A DNA stretch of 64,000 nucleotides from Lactococcus petauri (GTDB lineage Bacteria > Bacillota > Bacilli > Lactobacillales > Streptococcaceae): assembly GCF_002154895.1 (NCBI RefSeq), contig NZ_MUIZ01000002.1:372001-436000 (forward strand), in the 5' to 3' direction. The position numbers and the translations under genes are program-made. How positions within the stretch are numbered: the first letter of the stretch is position 1; every line of letters starts with the position of its first letter. Below the pieces are notes generated by a model. That model was not told where the DNA came from. It made no database searches and saw nothing but the letters and a program-made list of their open reading frames with translations. Shown piece by piece: positions 35,645 to 43,914 of the stretch.

Positions 35645-35694
35645 GATTAGAATATAAAAAACCAAGCAAAAACTTGGTTTTCTATATTCTAATC
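35645..35694 (-). terminator. Terminator after the dapE-type gene
   Basis: Core stem AAAACCAAG / CTTGGTTTT with a 6-nt loop and a U-tract on the minus strand, extended outward by GATTAGAATATA and its complement, giving an inverted repeat of about 50 bp that includes the stop codon. Confidence 0.85.
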
Positions 35695-36828
35695 TAAATA
35701 TTTTTTCGCAATATTCTGGTATGTATCAATCATATCTAAGTAATTTGAAATTTCAACATACTCATTAACTTGGTGAGGGAGATTACTTACTCCTGGGCCA
35801 AAGACGACAAAGTCAAATTTATTTTTGGATTTCACAAATTCGGCAGCATCAGTAGTTCCTGCGATGCCAATAACTGGTAAAGGCGTATCAAACTCACTTT
35901 GAATAGTTTGGATTAAGATTGAGTTTTTATCCGACTGCACTGCCACTTTATCCTCGTCAATCGTTAATGTCAACTTATAATCATGATTTTCATTCACTTT
36001 ATCAACTACTTCTTGAAGTTTGGCCTTAATCTTATCGTTACCATAGGTTGGTACACTTCGGATATTTCCTTCAAGACTGGCTTCTCCCGGAATTGCATTC
36101 ACCTGGTCACCCCCTCGGATAACAGTCACATTATGTATAGTCGTTCCCAGTTCTGCATCAGGGTATTCTTCAGCAATTTTATCCATTTCAACATTAACAG
36201 CAGTAATAAATTCGTTCAAGTGATTGATGGCATTAAAGCCTTCCTGAGGTTGTGAGCTATGTGCTGCTTTACCTGCTGAAAATACAGAGTAGTTAATCGA
36301 TCCCATATGCGTGTAGACCAAGTTATAATTGGTCGGCTCAGCAATAATTAAGCCGGATAAATCATCCGCGTAACCGAGTTCTGTAAGCTGACGTCCACCA
36401 AGTTCGCCAACTTCCTCACCTACCGTAGCCAATAAACGGATGATTCCATCAAATTTTGTCTCAGCTTCTTTTAATTCAATCATTGCAATCGTGATGGCTG
36501 CAAGCCCAGATTTCATGTCCGTTGAACCACGCCCATATAATTTATCACCATCAATAGTTGCAGAAAATGGCGGGTAAGTCCAAAGGGATTCGTTACCAAT
36601 ATCAACAACGTCCATATGACCTGTCAGCCCCAAAACTCGGCTGCTTGAGCCACTCTTAATTTCAGCTACTAAACTGCTGCGCCCTTCGGCATATTGAATT
36701 AATTTGGAGTCAATTCCATGATTTTTCAATAAGTTTTGTAAATAAACAGCGACTTCTTCTTCATTTCCGTTAATTGATTTAATTTTTATCAAATCTTGTA
36801 AAATTTTAACTTTTTCTTCTTTTTCCAT
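35689..36828 (-). CDS. dapE: M20 peptidase, ArgE/DapE family deacylase
   Basis: 379 residues. The M20 metallopeptidase blocks are LGLTGHMDVVDIG (about residues 66-78), YGRGSTDMKSGLAA with a metal Asp, ATVGEEVGELGG with the catalytic Glu-Glu, and a C-terminal zinc His (GVSNLPHQVNE). The family includes succinyl-diaminopimelate desuccinylase (lysine and peptidoglycan synthesis) and acetylornithine deacetylase; which substrate is used is not settled by sequence. The gene stands alone with its own terminator. Confidence 0.85.
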   Translation of the reverse strand: MEKEEKVKILQDLIKIKSINGNEEEVAVYLQNLLKNHGIDSKLIQYAEGRSSLVAEIKSGSSSRVLGLTGHMDVVDIGNESLWTYPPFSATIDGDKLYGRGSTDMKSGLAAITIAMIELKEAETKFDGIIRLLATVGEEVGELGGRQLTELGYADDLSGLIIAEPTNYNLVYTHMGSINYSVFSAGKAAHSSQPQEGFNAINHLNEFITAVNVEMDKIAEEYPDAELGTTIHNVTVIRGGDQVNAIPGEASLEGNIRSVPTYGNDKIKAKLQEVVDKVNENHDYKLTLTIDEDKVAVQSDKNSILIQTIQSEFDTPLPVIGIAGTTDAAEFVKSKNKFDFVVFGPGVSNLPHQVNEYVEISNYLDMIDTYQNIAKKYLD

Positions 36829-36954
36829 GAAATCCCTCCTAATTTTTAATTCATTTGCATTATTAATTTAACCTCTACTAATAATTGTACTCTATGTCAT
36901 TTCGTCTTGCCAATAATTATACTTTTTATTTTTGGGAAAACTTTATTCATACAA

Positions 36955-36985
36955 AAAAAGAACCACTTTAGAAGTAATTCTTCTT
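36955..36985 (-). terminator. Terminator after the 37-kb unknown gene
   Basis: AGAATTACTT and AAGTGGTTCT pair with two U-G pairs, followed on the minus strand by TTTTTTT. Confidence 0.7.
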
Positions 36986-36987
36986 TA

Positions 36988-37479
36988 TTATTTCTTCAAA
37001 ATGTTTTTCAAGACAATTCCACTGGTTACTGCCAACAATACACCTGTAGCAAGTGTTGTCTTTGTCACAATATTCCAAGGTCTTTCTGTAAGATGTTCAA
37101 CTGTTTCTTTCATATAGTAAGCAGGATTTTGTCGCGGACCTTTGAGGCGTGCCGGTGCTTCTTCCTGAGTTTCAGCTAATGGCATAATCGGAACATAACC
37201 TGCTTCTGTTACAATCTTATTTTGTTTATCCTCAGAAGTCATTGGAGTTTGCGTTCCGTCTTCCTGCCCGACAAAGTGATCCATCAATACACCTTGTTCT
37301 GGTACTTCATGTATTTGCCCAATAGTAAAATCTGTACCACAGAAACGAGTGCGCACAGTATTTGCAACGGCAGGCGCTGTTCCTTTGGCGACGACCAGTA
37401 AAGTGGTCAAACCAACCACTGAAGCTTTCTTTACCTTACTCCAGTATAAGGGCTTTTTTTGATTGATTAAAATTTTCAT
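36988..37479 (-). CDS. Unknown secreted or membrane-anchored protein
   Basis: 163 residues. A basic N terminus (MKILINQKKPLYWSKVKK) precedes a signal-like hydrophobic segment ending AVANT near residue 41. The middle is polar, rich in Glu, Pro and Thr (AETQEEAPARLKGP). A second hydrophobic segment at about 137-158 is followed by KNILKK. This layout, secretion signal, spacer and C-terminal anchor with a basic tail, resembles a wall- or membrane-anchored protein, but there is no LPxTG motif. No family recognised. It is divergent from the Y-family polymerase. Confidence 0.7.
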   Translation of the reverse strand: MKILINQKKPLYWSKVKKASVVGLTTLLVVAKGTAPAVANTVRTRFCGTDFTIGQIHEVPEQGVLMDHFVGQEDGTQTPMTSEDKQNKIVTEAGYVPIMPLAETQEEAPARLKGPRQNPAYYMKETVEHLTERPWNIVTKTTLATGVLLAVTSGIVLKNILKK

Positions 37480-37702
37480 AGCTCCTCCTTATATTACAAT
37501 TTCGTTACTTATATTATAGCATTCCCTTTTCTGTTTTTACTAATAATTTGAGAGAGCCATGTTTTTTGTGTTACATTTTTTTATAAAACATCATTTAGGT
37601 TACGCAAAGAATAAATATTGAGTTTATAATTATTTTTCTTTGTTTTCTTTCTTTTTTAGGTATATAATATTGAATAAATCAATATTTGTTAAGAGGTATA
37701 AT

Positions 37703-39154
37703 ATGTTTATTGACTATACGTATGAACCACGGCGCGCAATTTTTTTTGAGGATGTAAAATCGAACTATGCCTCAATCGAGTGTGTAGAGAGAGGGCTTCA
37801 TCCTTTAGATACTTCTCTATGTGTCATGAGTCGCTCAGATCACTCCTATGGCCTTATTTTAGCTTCAAGTCCGAAATTTAAAGAGGTTTTTGGAAAATCT
37901 AACGTCAGTCGTGCGGCAGATTTACCTTTTTTACTGGAAAATAGGAAATTTAACTATCGGCGTTGGTATGCCAAACATACTGACATTTACGGGCAACGCA
38001 CAGAACCCTCTATGCAACATGTCGCTTTTATTGAAAGCTGGGCTAAACGTACACATATCGTCCCTCCACAGATGGCTCTTTATATCGATAAGAATATCGA
38101 GATGCAGCAACTTTTGACCAACTATACTTCTTCTGAAGAAATTCACTCGTATTCTATTGATGAGTCCTTCCTTGATGTTACAGAATCTCTGAACCTTTTC
38201 TACCCTGAAATCAAAAATAAATATGAACAAATGGATTTGTTAGCTCAGGATTTACAGCAAAAAGTCCTTAAGCAAATGGGCCTATTTGTGACTGTTGGAA
38301 TGGGGGATAACCCTTTACTGGCCAAGTTAGCGATGGATAATTATGCCAAGCACAGCGCAACTATGCGGGCGCTCATTCGTTATGAGGACGTCCCCGAGAA
38401 GATTTGGACACTTCCAAAGATGACTGATTTTTGGGGGATTGGGAGACGGACAGAGAAAAGATTCAATAAGTTAGGAATTTATTCTATCAAGGATCTGGCT
38501 CATGCGAACCCTGATAGAATTAAACGAAAAATGGGAATCGTTGGTCTACAACAATTTTTTCATGTACATGGTATTGATGAAACCAATGTCCGCGAGAAGC
38601 ACCACAAAAAATCAGAAAGCTACAGCAACAGTCAGATTTTGCCACGCGACTACGTAAAGCAAGATGAAATTGAGCTAGTGATTAAGGAAATGGCTGAGCA
38701 TCTTGCTATCCGACTTCGAAAAGGTAAAAAGCTCGCGGGTGGTCTCTCACTTTATGTCAAACCTTCCTACAAAGAACACTCTTCTTCGATAAAAATAGCC
38801 AGTAAAATTGAGCCCACTCAAAGTACAACGGATATTCAAAGCGAGTTTTTGCGCCTCTTTAGAGAAAAATATCATGGTGAAATTGTAAGAGAAATCGGTA
38901 TCGGCGGTTTTGATTTATCTAGCGAAAATATCAAGCAACTTAATCTTTTTGAAACAATGCTCCCTAATGAATCTAAGGTCATCACTCATCAAAAACAGGA
39001 AGCTCTACAAAATGCCATTGATGAAATACGTGATAAATTTGATTTTACAGCCATTCAAAAAGCCAGCGTTTTGACAACTGGCTCTAGAGTTTTAGAAAGA
39101 AGCAAAATGATTGGCGGCCATGCAGCCGCAGGAGGAGAAAAAAATGACAGTTGA
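37703..39154 (+). CDS. umuC: Y-family DNA polymerase (UmuC/ImpB/MucB/SamB type)
   Basis: 483 residues. Translesion polymerase: IFFEDVKSNYASIECVERG at the N terminus provides the first catalytic acidic residue, YSIDESFLDVT near residue 155 the second acidic pair, and PKMTDFWGIGRRTEKRFNKL is the helix-hairpin-helix region. The start at 37703 has AGAGG upstream; the frame extends 63 nt further without a better signal. It overlaps the next small gene by 11 nt. Gram-positive UmuC-like proteins of this kind are often damage-inducible; no clear operator was identified. Confidence 0.92.
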   Translation: MFIDYTYEPRRAIFFEDVKSNYASIECVERGLHPLDTSLCVMSRSDHSYGLILASSPKFKEVFGKSNVSRAADLPFLLENRKFNYRRWYAKHTDIYGQRTEPSMQHVAFIESWAKRTHIVPPQMALYIDKNIEMQQLLTNYTSSEEIHSYSIDESFLDVTESLNLFYPEIKNKYEQMDLLAQDLQQKVLKQMGLFVTVGMGDNPLLAKLAMDNYAKHSATMRALIRYEDVPEKIWTLPKMTDFWGIGRRTEKRFNKLGIYSIKDLAHANPDRIKRKMGIVGLQQFFHVHGIDETNVREKHHKKSESYSNSQILPRDYVKQDEIELVIKEMAEHLAIRLRKGKKLAGGLSLYVKPSYKEHSSSIKIASKIEPTQSTTDIQSEFLRLFREKYHGEIVREIGIGGFDLSSENIKQLNLFETMLPNESKVITHQKQEALQNAIDEIRDKFDFTAIQKASVLTTGSRVLERSKMIGGHAAAGGEKNDS

Positions 39155-39326
39155 TCGCTCATATAGCCCTTATGAATCTATCCGTAACTATCATGACAGA
39201 GGCATGATGAAATGGGGCGCTTTCGCCACAGGAGAGCTCTCTGAGGCACAACGAAAACTGCGAGAGAAAGAGGAATTAGAAAGTGAAATATCATCAAAGA
39301 AAGCAACTTCAAAATCAGACGATTAA
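39144..39326 (+). CDS. YolD-like small protein paired with the Y-family polymerase
   Basis: 60 residues from ATG 39144, which has AGGAGG 9 nt upstream; it starts 11 nt before the polymerase stop. The segment YHDRGMMKWGAFATGELSE resembles the core of YolD-like proteins (RG-x-x-KW-x-x-F), which in Firmicutes sit next to UmuC-like polymerases and have been proposed as functional analogues of UmuD. The C-terminal third is charged and Lys/Ser-rich. Assignment rests on a short motif and gene context. Confidence 0.7.
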   Translation: MTVDRSYSPYESIRNYHDRGMMKWGAFATGELSEAQRKLREKEELESEISSKKATSKSDD

Positions 39327-39337
39327 GATTTTGCACA

Positions 39338-39718
39338 TCATTCTGGTAATTCAGTCTGCGCAAATGCATAATAATTTCCATCAGGATCTTGGAAATTAAA
39401 GTTCACCATACCTTGGAAATCATTGATTGCGCTTGCTGTGTTCGTTGCTTTAGAGACACGCGTATGCCATTCCTCTAAGTCATCCACAGTAAAAAGCATT
39501 GAGCCTTTCATATCTGCTACTTCTGGTGAATTTTGACGAATAAAGTCAAGATTCCATAATTGAATACGTGCGCTTGGAGCATCCGCATCCACTGCGAAAA
39601 TCACCGTTTCTTGCGAGCCTGAACCTTGGCGACGAAGTTCTTTCAAGCCAACTTTCGCCCAAAATTCTGCGTGCGTTGGGACATCCGAAACATAAAGCAT
39701 ATTACAAAGATTAATCAT
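39338..39718 (-). CDS. VOC-family (glyoxalase/bleomycin resistance-like) protein
   Basis: 126 residues with the paired beta-alpha-beta-beta-beta modules of the vicinal oxygen chelate fold: NLCNMLYVSDVPTHAEFWAK at the start and MVNFNFQDPDGNYYAFAQTE at the end. Substrate unknown. It converges with the YolD-like gene, with only 11 bp between the two stop codons and no evident terminator. Confidence 0.82.
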   Translation of the reverse strand: MINLCNMLYVSDVPTHAEFWAKVGLKELRRQGSGSQETVIFAVDADAPSARIQLWNLDFIRQNSPEVADMKGSMLFTVDDLEEWHTRVSKATNTASAINDFQGMVNFNFQDPDGNYYAFAQTELPE

Positions 39719-39968
39719 AGTATTTTCTCTTTTCTATAAAGTAAACAGATGGTGACTTGCTCTAAAACGCACCTTCTTCTTTTACATTGATTATCCCACA
39801 GTCTAAGGTAAAAAACAATTTAGAAACGCTGGAATTCCGATAGGGATAATTTATACATTGAGATAATGTGATAAGAAAATGTATCTTTTTAATAAGACTT
39901 TTCTTATTTTCAAATATTCAATTCATTTTTCCAAGTCTAATCTCTCCTCAAAGCTGATGTTTCTGTGC

Positions 39969-39974
39969 TATACT
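39969..39974 (+). promoter_or_regulatory. -10 element of the psiE-like gene
   Basis: TATACT preceded by TGTGC; no convincing -35 at 17 nt. The start codon follows about 40 nt downstream. The rest of the gap 39719-40014 shows nothing else I can name. Confidence 0.5.
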
Positions 39975-40014
39975 AGAATTATAAAATTACACGACTAATC
40001 AGGGAGGTTCTCAT

Positions 40015-40413
40015 TTGATTCAATTTAATTTTTTATCAAAAACTTTTAATGTCATTATAAAAGTCTGTTTAAGTTTACTCGGGCTGGTCATTGCCTTTCT
40101 TATGTTTAAAGAGATTTGGGTTCTTCTCTCCTCATTTACTACAGGATTTATTGATTACAGTTTCTACGATATTATTGACCGTATCTTAACCTTTTTCCTC
40201 TTTTTGGAATTCTTAGAACTCATTATTCACTATCTCTCCGATAATGATCACCCAACAATCAAGAAATATATCTATATCGCGGTTGCTTCTATCGTTCGGC
40301 TTTTAATTTCAAATCACGAAACTTCTCAACTCAGCCTGTTCCTCCAATGTTCAGCCATTTTAGTCCTTATCATTGGAACCGTGATGCTCAACCTTTGGGG
40401 AGATTTAAAATAA
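40015..40413 (+). CDS. PsiE-like membrane protein, TTG start
   Basis: 132 residues with four hydrophobic segments (about 12-30, 50-72, 84-100, 108-128) and the short motifs FLFLEFLELIIHYL and KKYIYIAVASIVRLLI found in phosphate-starvation-inducible PsiE proteins. The TTG at 40015 is chosen because AGGGAGG lies 7 nt before it. Function of the family is poorly known; a role in phosphate stress is by name only. It ends at a strong bidirectional terminator. Confidence 0.75.
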   Translation: MIQFNFLSKTFNVIIKVCLSLLGLVIAFLMFKEIWVLLSSFTTGFIDYSFYDIIDRILTFFLFLEFLELIIHYLSDNDHPTIKKYIYIAVASIVRLLISNHETSQLSLFLQCSAILVLIIGTVMLNLWGDLK

Positions 40414-40414
40414 T

Positions 40415-40446
40415 AAAAACCTTCGCTTATCGTCGAAGGTTTTTTA
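40415..40446. terminator. Bidirectional terminator between psiE-like gene and ppdK
   Basis: AAAACCTTCG / CGAAGGTTTT stem with an 8-nt loop and T-tracts on both strands. Confidence 0.9.
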
Positions 40447-40453
40447 CATTCTC

Positions 40454-43072
40454 TTACTTAATACTCATCTGTGCAACAGTAAGAAGAACTGCTGGAACTC
40501 GATATGGCGAACATGATACATAATCCAAACCGATTTTTTGAAGGAAAGCAACAGAGTCTGGATCACCTCCTACTTCGCCACATACCCCAAAACTGATATC
40601 TTTATGTTGTGGTTTGACAAGCTCTATTGCCGTTTTCATCAAACTGCCCACTCCTTTCTGATCCAAATGTTGAAAGGGATCATCTTCTAAAATACCTTTT
40701 TCAACATAATCGGGCAAAAATTTGACCGAATCATCCCGAGAAAAGCCATAGGTCAGCTGTGTCAGGTCATTGGTACCAAAGCTAAAGAACTGTGCTGATG
40801 TCGCAAGCTGATCTGCCGTCAAACAAGCTCTTGGAATTTCAAGCATTGCGCCGATTTTATAGGCAATTTTCAGCTGGTGTTTTTCAAAGACATCTTGGAT
40901 TTTGTCTTCTAACATCTTTTTAAGATAAGACAATTCTTTTTCTTCAGCAACTAAAGGAATCATAATCTCTGGCTTGACTTGCTTTCCTGTTTTAGCGAGT
41001 TCCAAAGCAGCTTCCATTATTGCTTCAACCTGCATTTCATATATTTCGGGATAGGTGATGGCTAAACGACAACCACGATGCCCCAGCATCGGATTGAACT
41101 CTTCAAGATCTTTACCTCTGTGCATAATAAAGTCAACCGTTTGTCCACACGCTTCAGCCACTTGCTCATATTCTTCCTTAGTTTTGGGCATAAATTCGTG
41201 AAGTGGCGGATCTAAAAGGCGAATCGTACATGGCATTCCTTCCGTCAGACTCAAAATTTCAGCAAAATCCTTTTTCTGGAATTCTTTGAGTGTTTCAAGG
41301 GATTGCTTACGCTGCAGTTGATCTTCTGAGAGAAACATTTTACGCATTTCCAAAATTCGTTCTTTCCCAAAGAACATATGTTCTGTACGTGCCAACCCAA
41401 TGCCGCTTGCACCAAAATCCAGTGCAGCTCTAATATCTTCAACTGTCTCAGCATTTGCTCTGACTTGCATATTTCCGATGTGAGAGGCCCACTGAAGTAC
41501 TTTTACTAAAAGATCTAGATCTTGTACCTTATCGAGTTTAATTTCCCCGCGGTAGATTTTTCCTGTTGTTCCATCTACTGAGAGTAAATCACCTTCGTTT
41601 ATAGTGTGTGTACCGTCGTATGCTTGTTTGAGCTTTTCATTAATCGTTAATTGTTCGCATCCAACCACGCAGCACACCCCCATTCCTCGTGCTACGACAG
41701 CAGCATGAGAGGTCATTCCTCCACGAGAAGTGACAATAGCCTCACTCACAACCATGCCTTCAATATCTTCTGGTGAAGTTTCTGTTCTAAGAAGGATAAC
41801 TTTTTGCCCAGCTGCATGCGCTTTTTGCGCATCTTGCGCATGGAAATAGACTCTGCCAGATGCTGCACCAGGACTTGCAGGTAAACCCTTTGCCACAGAT
41901 TTACTCTCCGCCAACATTTGTTCATCAAACACAGGATGAAGCAGCTGGGTAATCATTGAAGGTGTTAAGCGTTTCAGACTCTCCTCCTTACTTATTACGC
42001 CATCTTCTGCCATTTGCGTTGCAATTTTAAAGGCAGCCTTTGCTGTTCGTTTGCCATTACGTGTTTGAAGAATGAAAAGTTTTCCCTCTTCTATGGTGAA
42101 CTCGATATCTTGCATATCTTGATAATGAGCTTCCAACTGATGGCATATTTTCTCAAATTGCATATAAATCGTGGGCTGTTCTTGTTTCAACTCTTGTATT
42201 GGACGTGGTGTCCGAATCCCTGCAACAACATCTTCTCCTTGCGCATTCAACAAAAATTCGCCAAAAACACCAGCTTCCCCTGTTGCAGGATTGCGTGTAA
42301 AGGCAACACCTGTACCGCTATTCCCTCCAGTATTTCCAAAAACCATTTCTTGGATATTAACGGCTGTTCCAAGTTTATCAGAGATTTCATGGATCCGACG
42401 GTAAGTTACAGCACGCGGATTATTCCAAGAAGTAAACACCGCTTCTACAGCCGCATAAAGTTGTTTGGAGGGATCTTGAGGGAAGTTTTCACCAACTTCT
42501 TTCAGATAGATTGTGGTAAATTGTTGAATAATCTCCTTCCAATCTTCCGCTTTCATCTCAATATCAGAACTGTAACCTTGGGTCGCTTTATATAGCGTTA
42601 GTGCTTCTTCAAAAATATTTTTATCAACCCCTTTAACCACATCGCCAAACATTTGGATTAAACGACGATAGCAATCATAAGCAAACACAGGATTTTCAGT
42701 CTTGTGGGCAAAGATTTCAACGCTTTGATGATTCAAGCCTAAATTCAAAATAGTATCCATCATACCCGGCATTGAAAATTTTGAGCCACTTCTGACCGAA
42801 ACTAATAGCGGATTTTCCTCATCTGCAAATTTCTTTCCAGTTTCGTTTTCTAGCCTAGCAATATGTTCTTCTATTTCCTTAACCAACTCAGGCAATAATT
42901 TTTTCGAGTCCAGATACTCTAAGCAAGCTTCTGTAGTAATGGTAAATCCTTTGGGTACTGGTAAACCAATCCCAGTCATCTCTGCAAGATTTGCTCCTTT
43001 TCCTCCTAAGAGATCCTTTTGTTCTTTTGAACCTTCTGTAAAGTTATAAACACGTTTTTTTGCTTGTGACAT
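40454..43072 (-). CDS. ppdK: Pyruvate, phosphate dikinase
   Basis: 872 residues, usual length. PPDK interconverts pyruvate, ATP and phosphate with PEP, AMP and pyrophosphate. The N-terminal ATP-grasp domain (GGKGANLAEMTGIGLPVPKG), the phospho-His domain with GGMTSHAAVVARGMG (catalytic His; the nearby Thr is the regulatory site), and the C-terminal PEP/pyruvate barrel (SFGTNDLTQLTYGFSRDD, and FGVCGEVGGDP with the active-site Cys) are complete. The ATG at 43072 is used because GGAG lies just upstream. The promoter carries CcpN-type boxes, and the regulators ccpN and ppsR are divergent from it. Confidence 0.96.
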   Translation of the reverse strand: MSQAKKRVYNFTEGSKEQKDLLGGKGANLAEMTGIGLPVPKGFTITTEACLEYLDSKKLLPELVKEIEEHIARLENETGKKFADEENPLLVSVRSGSKFSMPGMMDTILNLGLNHQSVEIFAHKTENPVFAYDCYRRLIQMFGDVVKGVDKNIFEEALTLYKATQGYSSDIEMKAEDWKEIIQQFTTIYLKEVGENFPQDPSKQLYAAVEAVFTSWNNPRAVTYRRIHEISDKLGTAVNIQEMVFGNTGGNSGTGVAFTRNPATGEAGVFGEFLLNAQGEDVVAGIRTPRPIQELKQEQPTIYMQFEKICHQLEAHYQDMQDIEFTIEEGKLFILQTRNGKRTAKAAFKIATQMAEDGVISKEESLKRLTPSMITQLLHPVFDEQMLAESKSVAKGLPASPGAASGRVYFHAQDAQKAHAAGQKVILLRTETSPEDIEGMVVSEAIVTSRGGMTSHAAVVARGMGVCCVVGCEQLTINEKLKQAYDGTHTINEGDLLSVDGTTGKIYRGEIKLDKVQDLDLLVKVLQWASHIGNMQVRANAETVEDIRAALDFGASGIGLARTEHMFFGKERILEMRKMFLSEDQLQRKQSLETLKEFQKKDFAEILSLTEGMPCTIRLLDPPLHEFMPKTKEEYEQVAEACGQTVDFIMHRGKDLEEFNPMLGHRGCRLAITYPEIYEMQVEAIMEAALELAKTGKQVKPEIMIPLVAEEKELSYLKKMLEDKIQDVFEKHQLKIAYKIGAMLEIPRACLTADQLATSAQFFSFGTNDLTQLTYGFSRDDSVKFLPDYVEKGILEDDPFQHLDQKGVGSLMKTAIELVKPQHKDISFGVCGEVGGDPDSVAFLQKIGLDYVSCSPYRVPAVLLTVAQMSIK

Positions 43073-43088
43073 TCGCGTCTCCTTTATA

Positions 43089-43099
43089 TATGACATACT
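43089..43099. promoter_or_regulatory. CcpN box 1 (ppdK leader)
   Basis: TATGACATACT matches the Bacillus CcpN consensus TRTGHYATAYW at every position. It lies just downstream of the ppdK transcription start. Confidence 0.75.
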
Positions 43100-43116
43100 A
43101 TTTGGTGAATAAACAC

Positions 43117-43145
43117 ATTATATAGTATGTCATATTCGTTGTCAA
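43117..43145 (-). promoter_or_regulatory. ppdK promoter
   Basis: Minus strand TTGACA (43145-43140), 17-nt spacer, TATAAT (43122-43117). The spacer contains CcpN box 2. Confidence 0.88.
43124..43134. promoter_or_regulatory. CcpN box 2 (between -35 and -10 of ppdK)
   Basis: The minus strand reads TATGACATACT, again a full match to TRTGHYATAYW, within the ppdK core promoter, 35 bp from box 1 and in inverted orientation to it. Confidence 0.78.
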
Positions 43146-43210
43146 GTTTTTTGTAATCGCATTCTTTTTAGCTCGTTAACATTACATGTGGCAACCATCC
43201 CTTTTATTAG

Positions 43211-43239
43211 TTGATTTAAAAAGATAAAACACATATAAT
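43211..43239 (+). promoter_or_regulatory. ccpN-ppsR promoter
   Basis: TTGATT (43211-43216), 17-nt spacer, TATAAT (43234-43239). Confidence 0.82.
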
Positions 43240-43243
43240 ATAT

Positions 43244-43254
43244 AGTATGTCCTA
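43244..43254. promoter_or_regulatory. CcpN-like box 3 (ccpN start site)
   Basis: The minus strand reads TAGGACATACT, one mismatch from the CcpN consensus, at the expected transcription start of ccpN, suggesting autoregulation. Confidence 0.6.
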
Positions 43255-43272
43255 TTTATTAAGGAGTGACAC

Positions 43273-43905
43273 TTGAAATTAACAACTCGACAAACTGAAA
43301 TAATTAATATCGTAAAAGCGGAACAGCCCATCAGTGGTGAAAAAATTGCTCAAACTTTAGGCTTAAGCCGTGCAACTTTAAGGAACGATCTGTCTATTCT
43401 TACCATGACAGGGTTACTTGATGCAAAGCCAAAGGTTGGCTATTTCTATACTGGGCAAAAAATGCAGCCTCTTTATATTGAAAGTTGCTACTCAAAAAAA
43501 GTGTCTGACTTTATGACTTCACCCCTGATTGTTGCGCAAGATATGTCTGTTTACGATGCTGCGACAAGTCTTTTTCTCTATGATATTGGCAGTATCTATG
43601 TCAAAAATGAAAATGGCGATTTAGCTGGACTTCTTTCTCGTAAAGACCTTCTCCGCTTCGCTATAAGTGGCAATAATCTGGAAAAAACTCCTGTTGCTGT
43701 AATAATGACACGTATGCCTAATATCCATACTATAACCGCCGATAAGACTTTACTAGAAGCTGGGAATATTCTTTCTCGATACGAAGTAGATAGTTTACCT
43801 GTGCTTGAAAAAGCAGACTCGAAAAAAATAATCGGTAAAATATCCATTAAACACATCATGAAAGCTTTCATCCAAACAGGAAACGAAATGCAAAGCGAAG
43901 ATTAA
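43273..43905 (+). CDS. ccpN: CcpN-type repressor with HTH and CBS domains, TTG start
   Basis: 210 residues. An N-terminal winged helix-turn-helix (EKIAQTLGLSRATLRNDLSI, about residues 22-41) is followed by two CBS domains (about 75-135 and 140-200; DFMTSPLIVAQDM and YEVDSLPVLEKAD). In Bacillus, CcpN (YqzB) represses gluconeogenic genes; homologues next to ppdK and ppsR are thought to control ppdK. The TTG at 43273 has AAGGAG 7 nt upstream. It precedes ppsR by 9 bp and faces ppdK across a region with three CcpN-type boxes. Confidence 0.9.
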   Translation: MKLTTRQTEIINIVKAEQPISGEKIAQTLGLSRATLRNDLSILTMTGLLDAKPKVGYFYTGQKMQPLYIESCYSKKVSDFMTSPLIVAQDMSVYDAATSLFLYDIGSIYVKNENGDLAGLLSRKDLLRFAISGNNLEKTPVAVIMTRMPNIHTITADKTLLEAGNILSRYEVDSLPVLEKADSKKIIGKISIKHIMKAFIQTGNEMQSED

Positions 43906-43914
43906 GGGGACAAA

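Noticed and set aside
35628-35669. Upstream in-frame start extending the 34.6-kb gene
   Set aside because: It would begin inside the terminator hairpin of the preceding gene.
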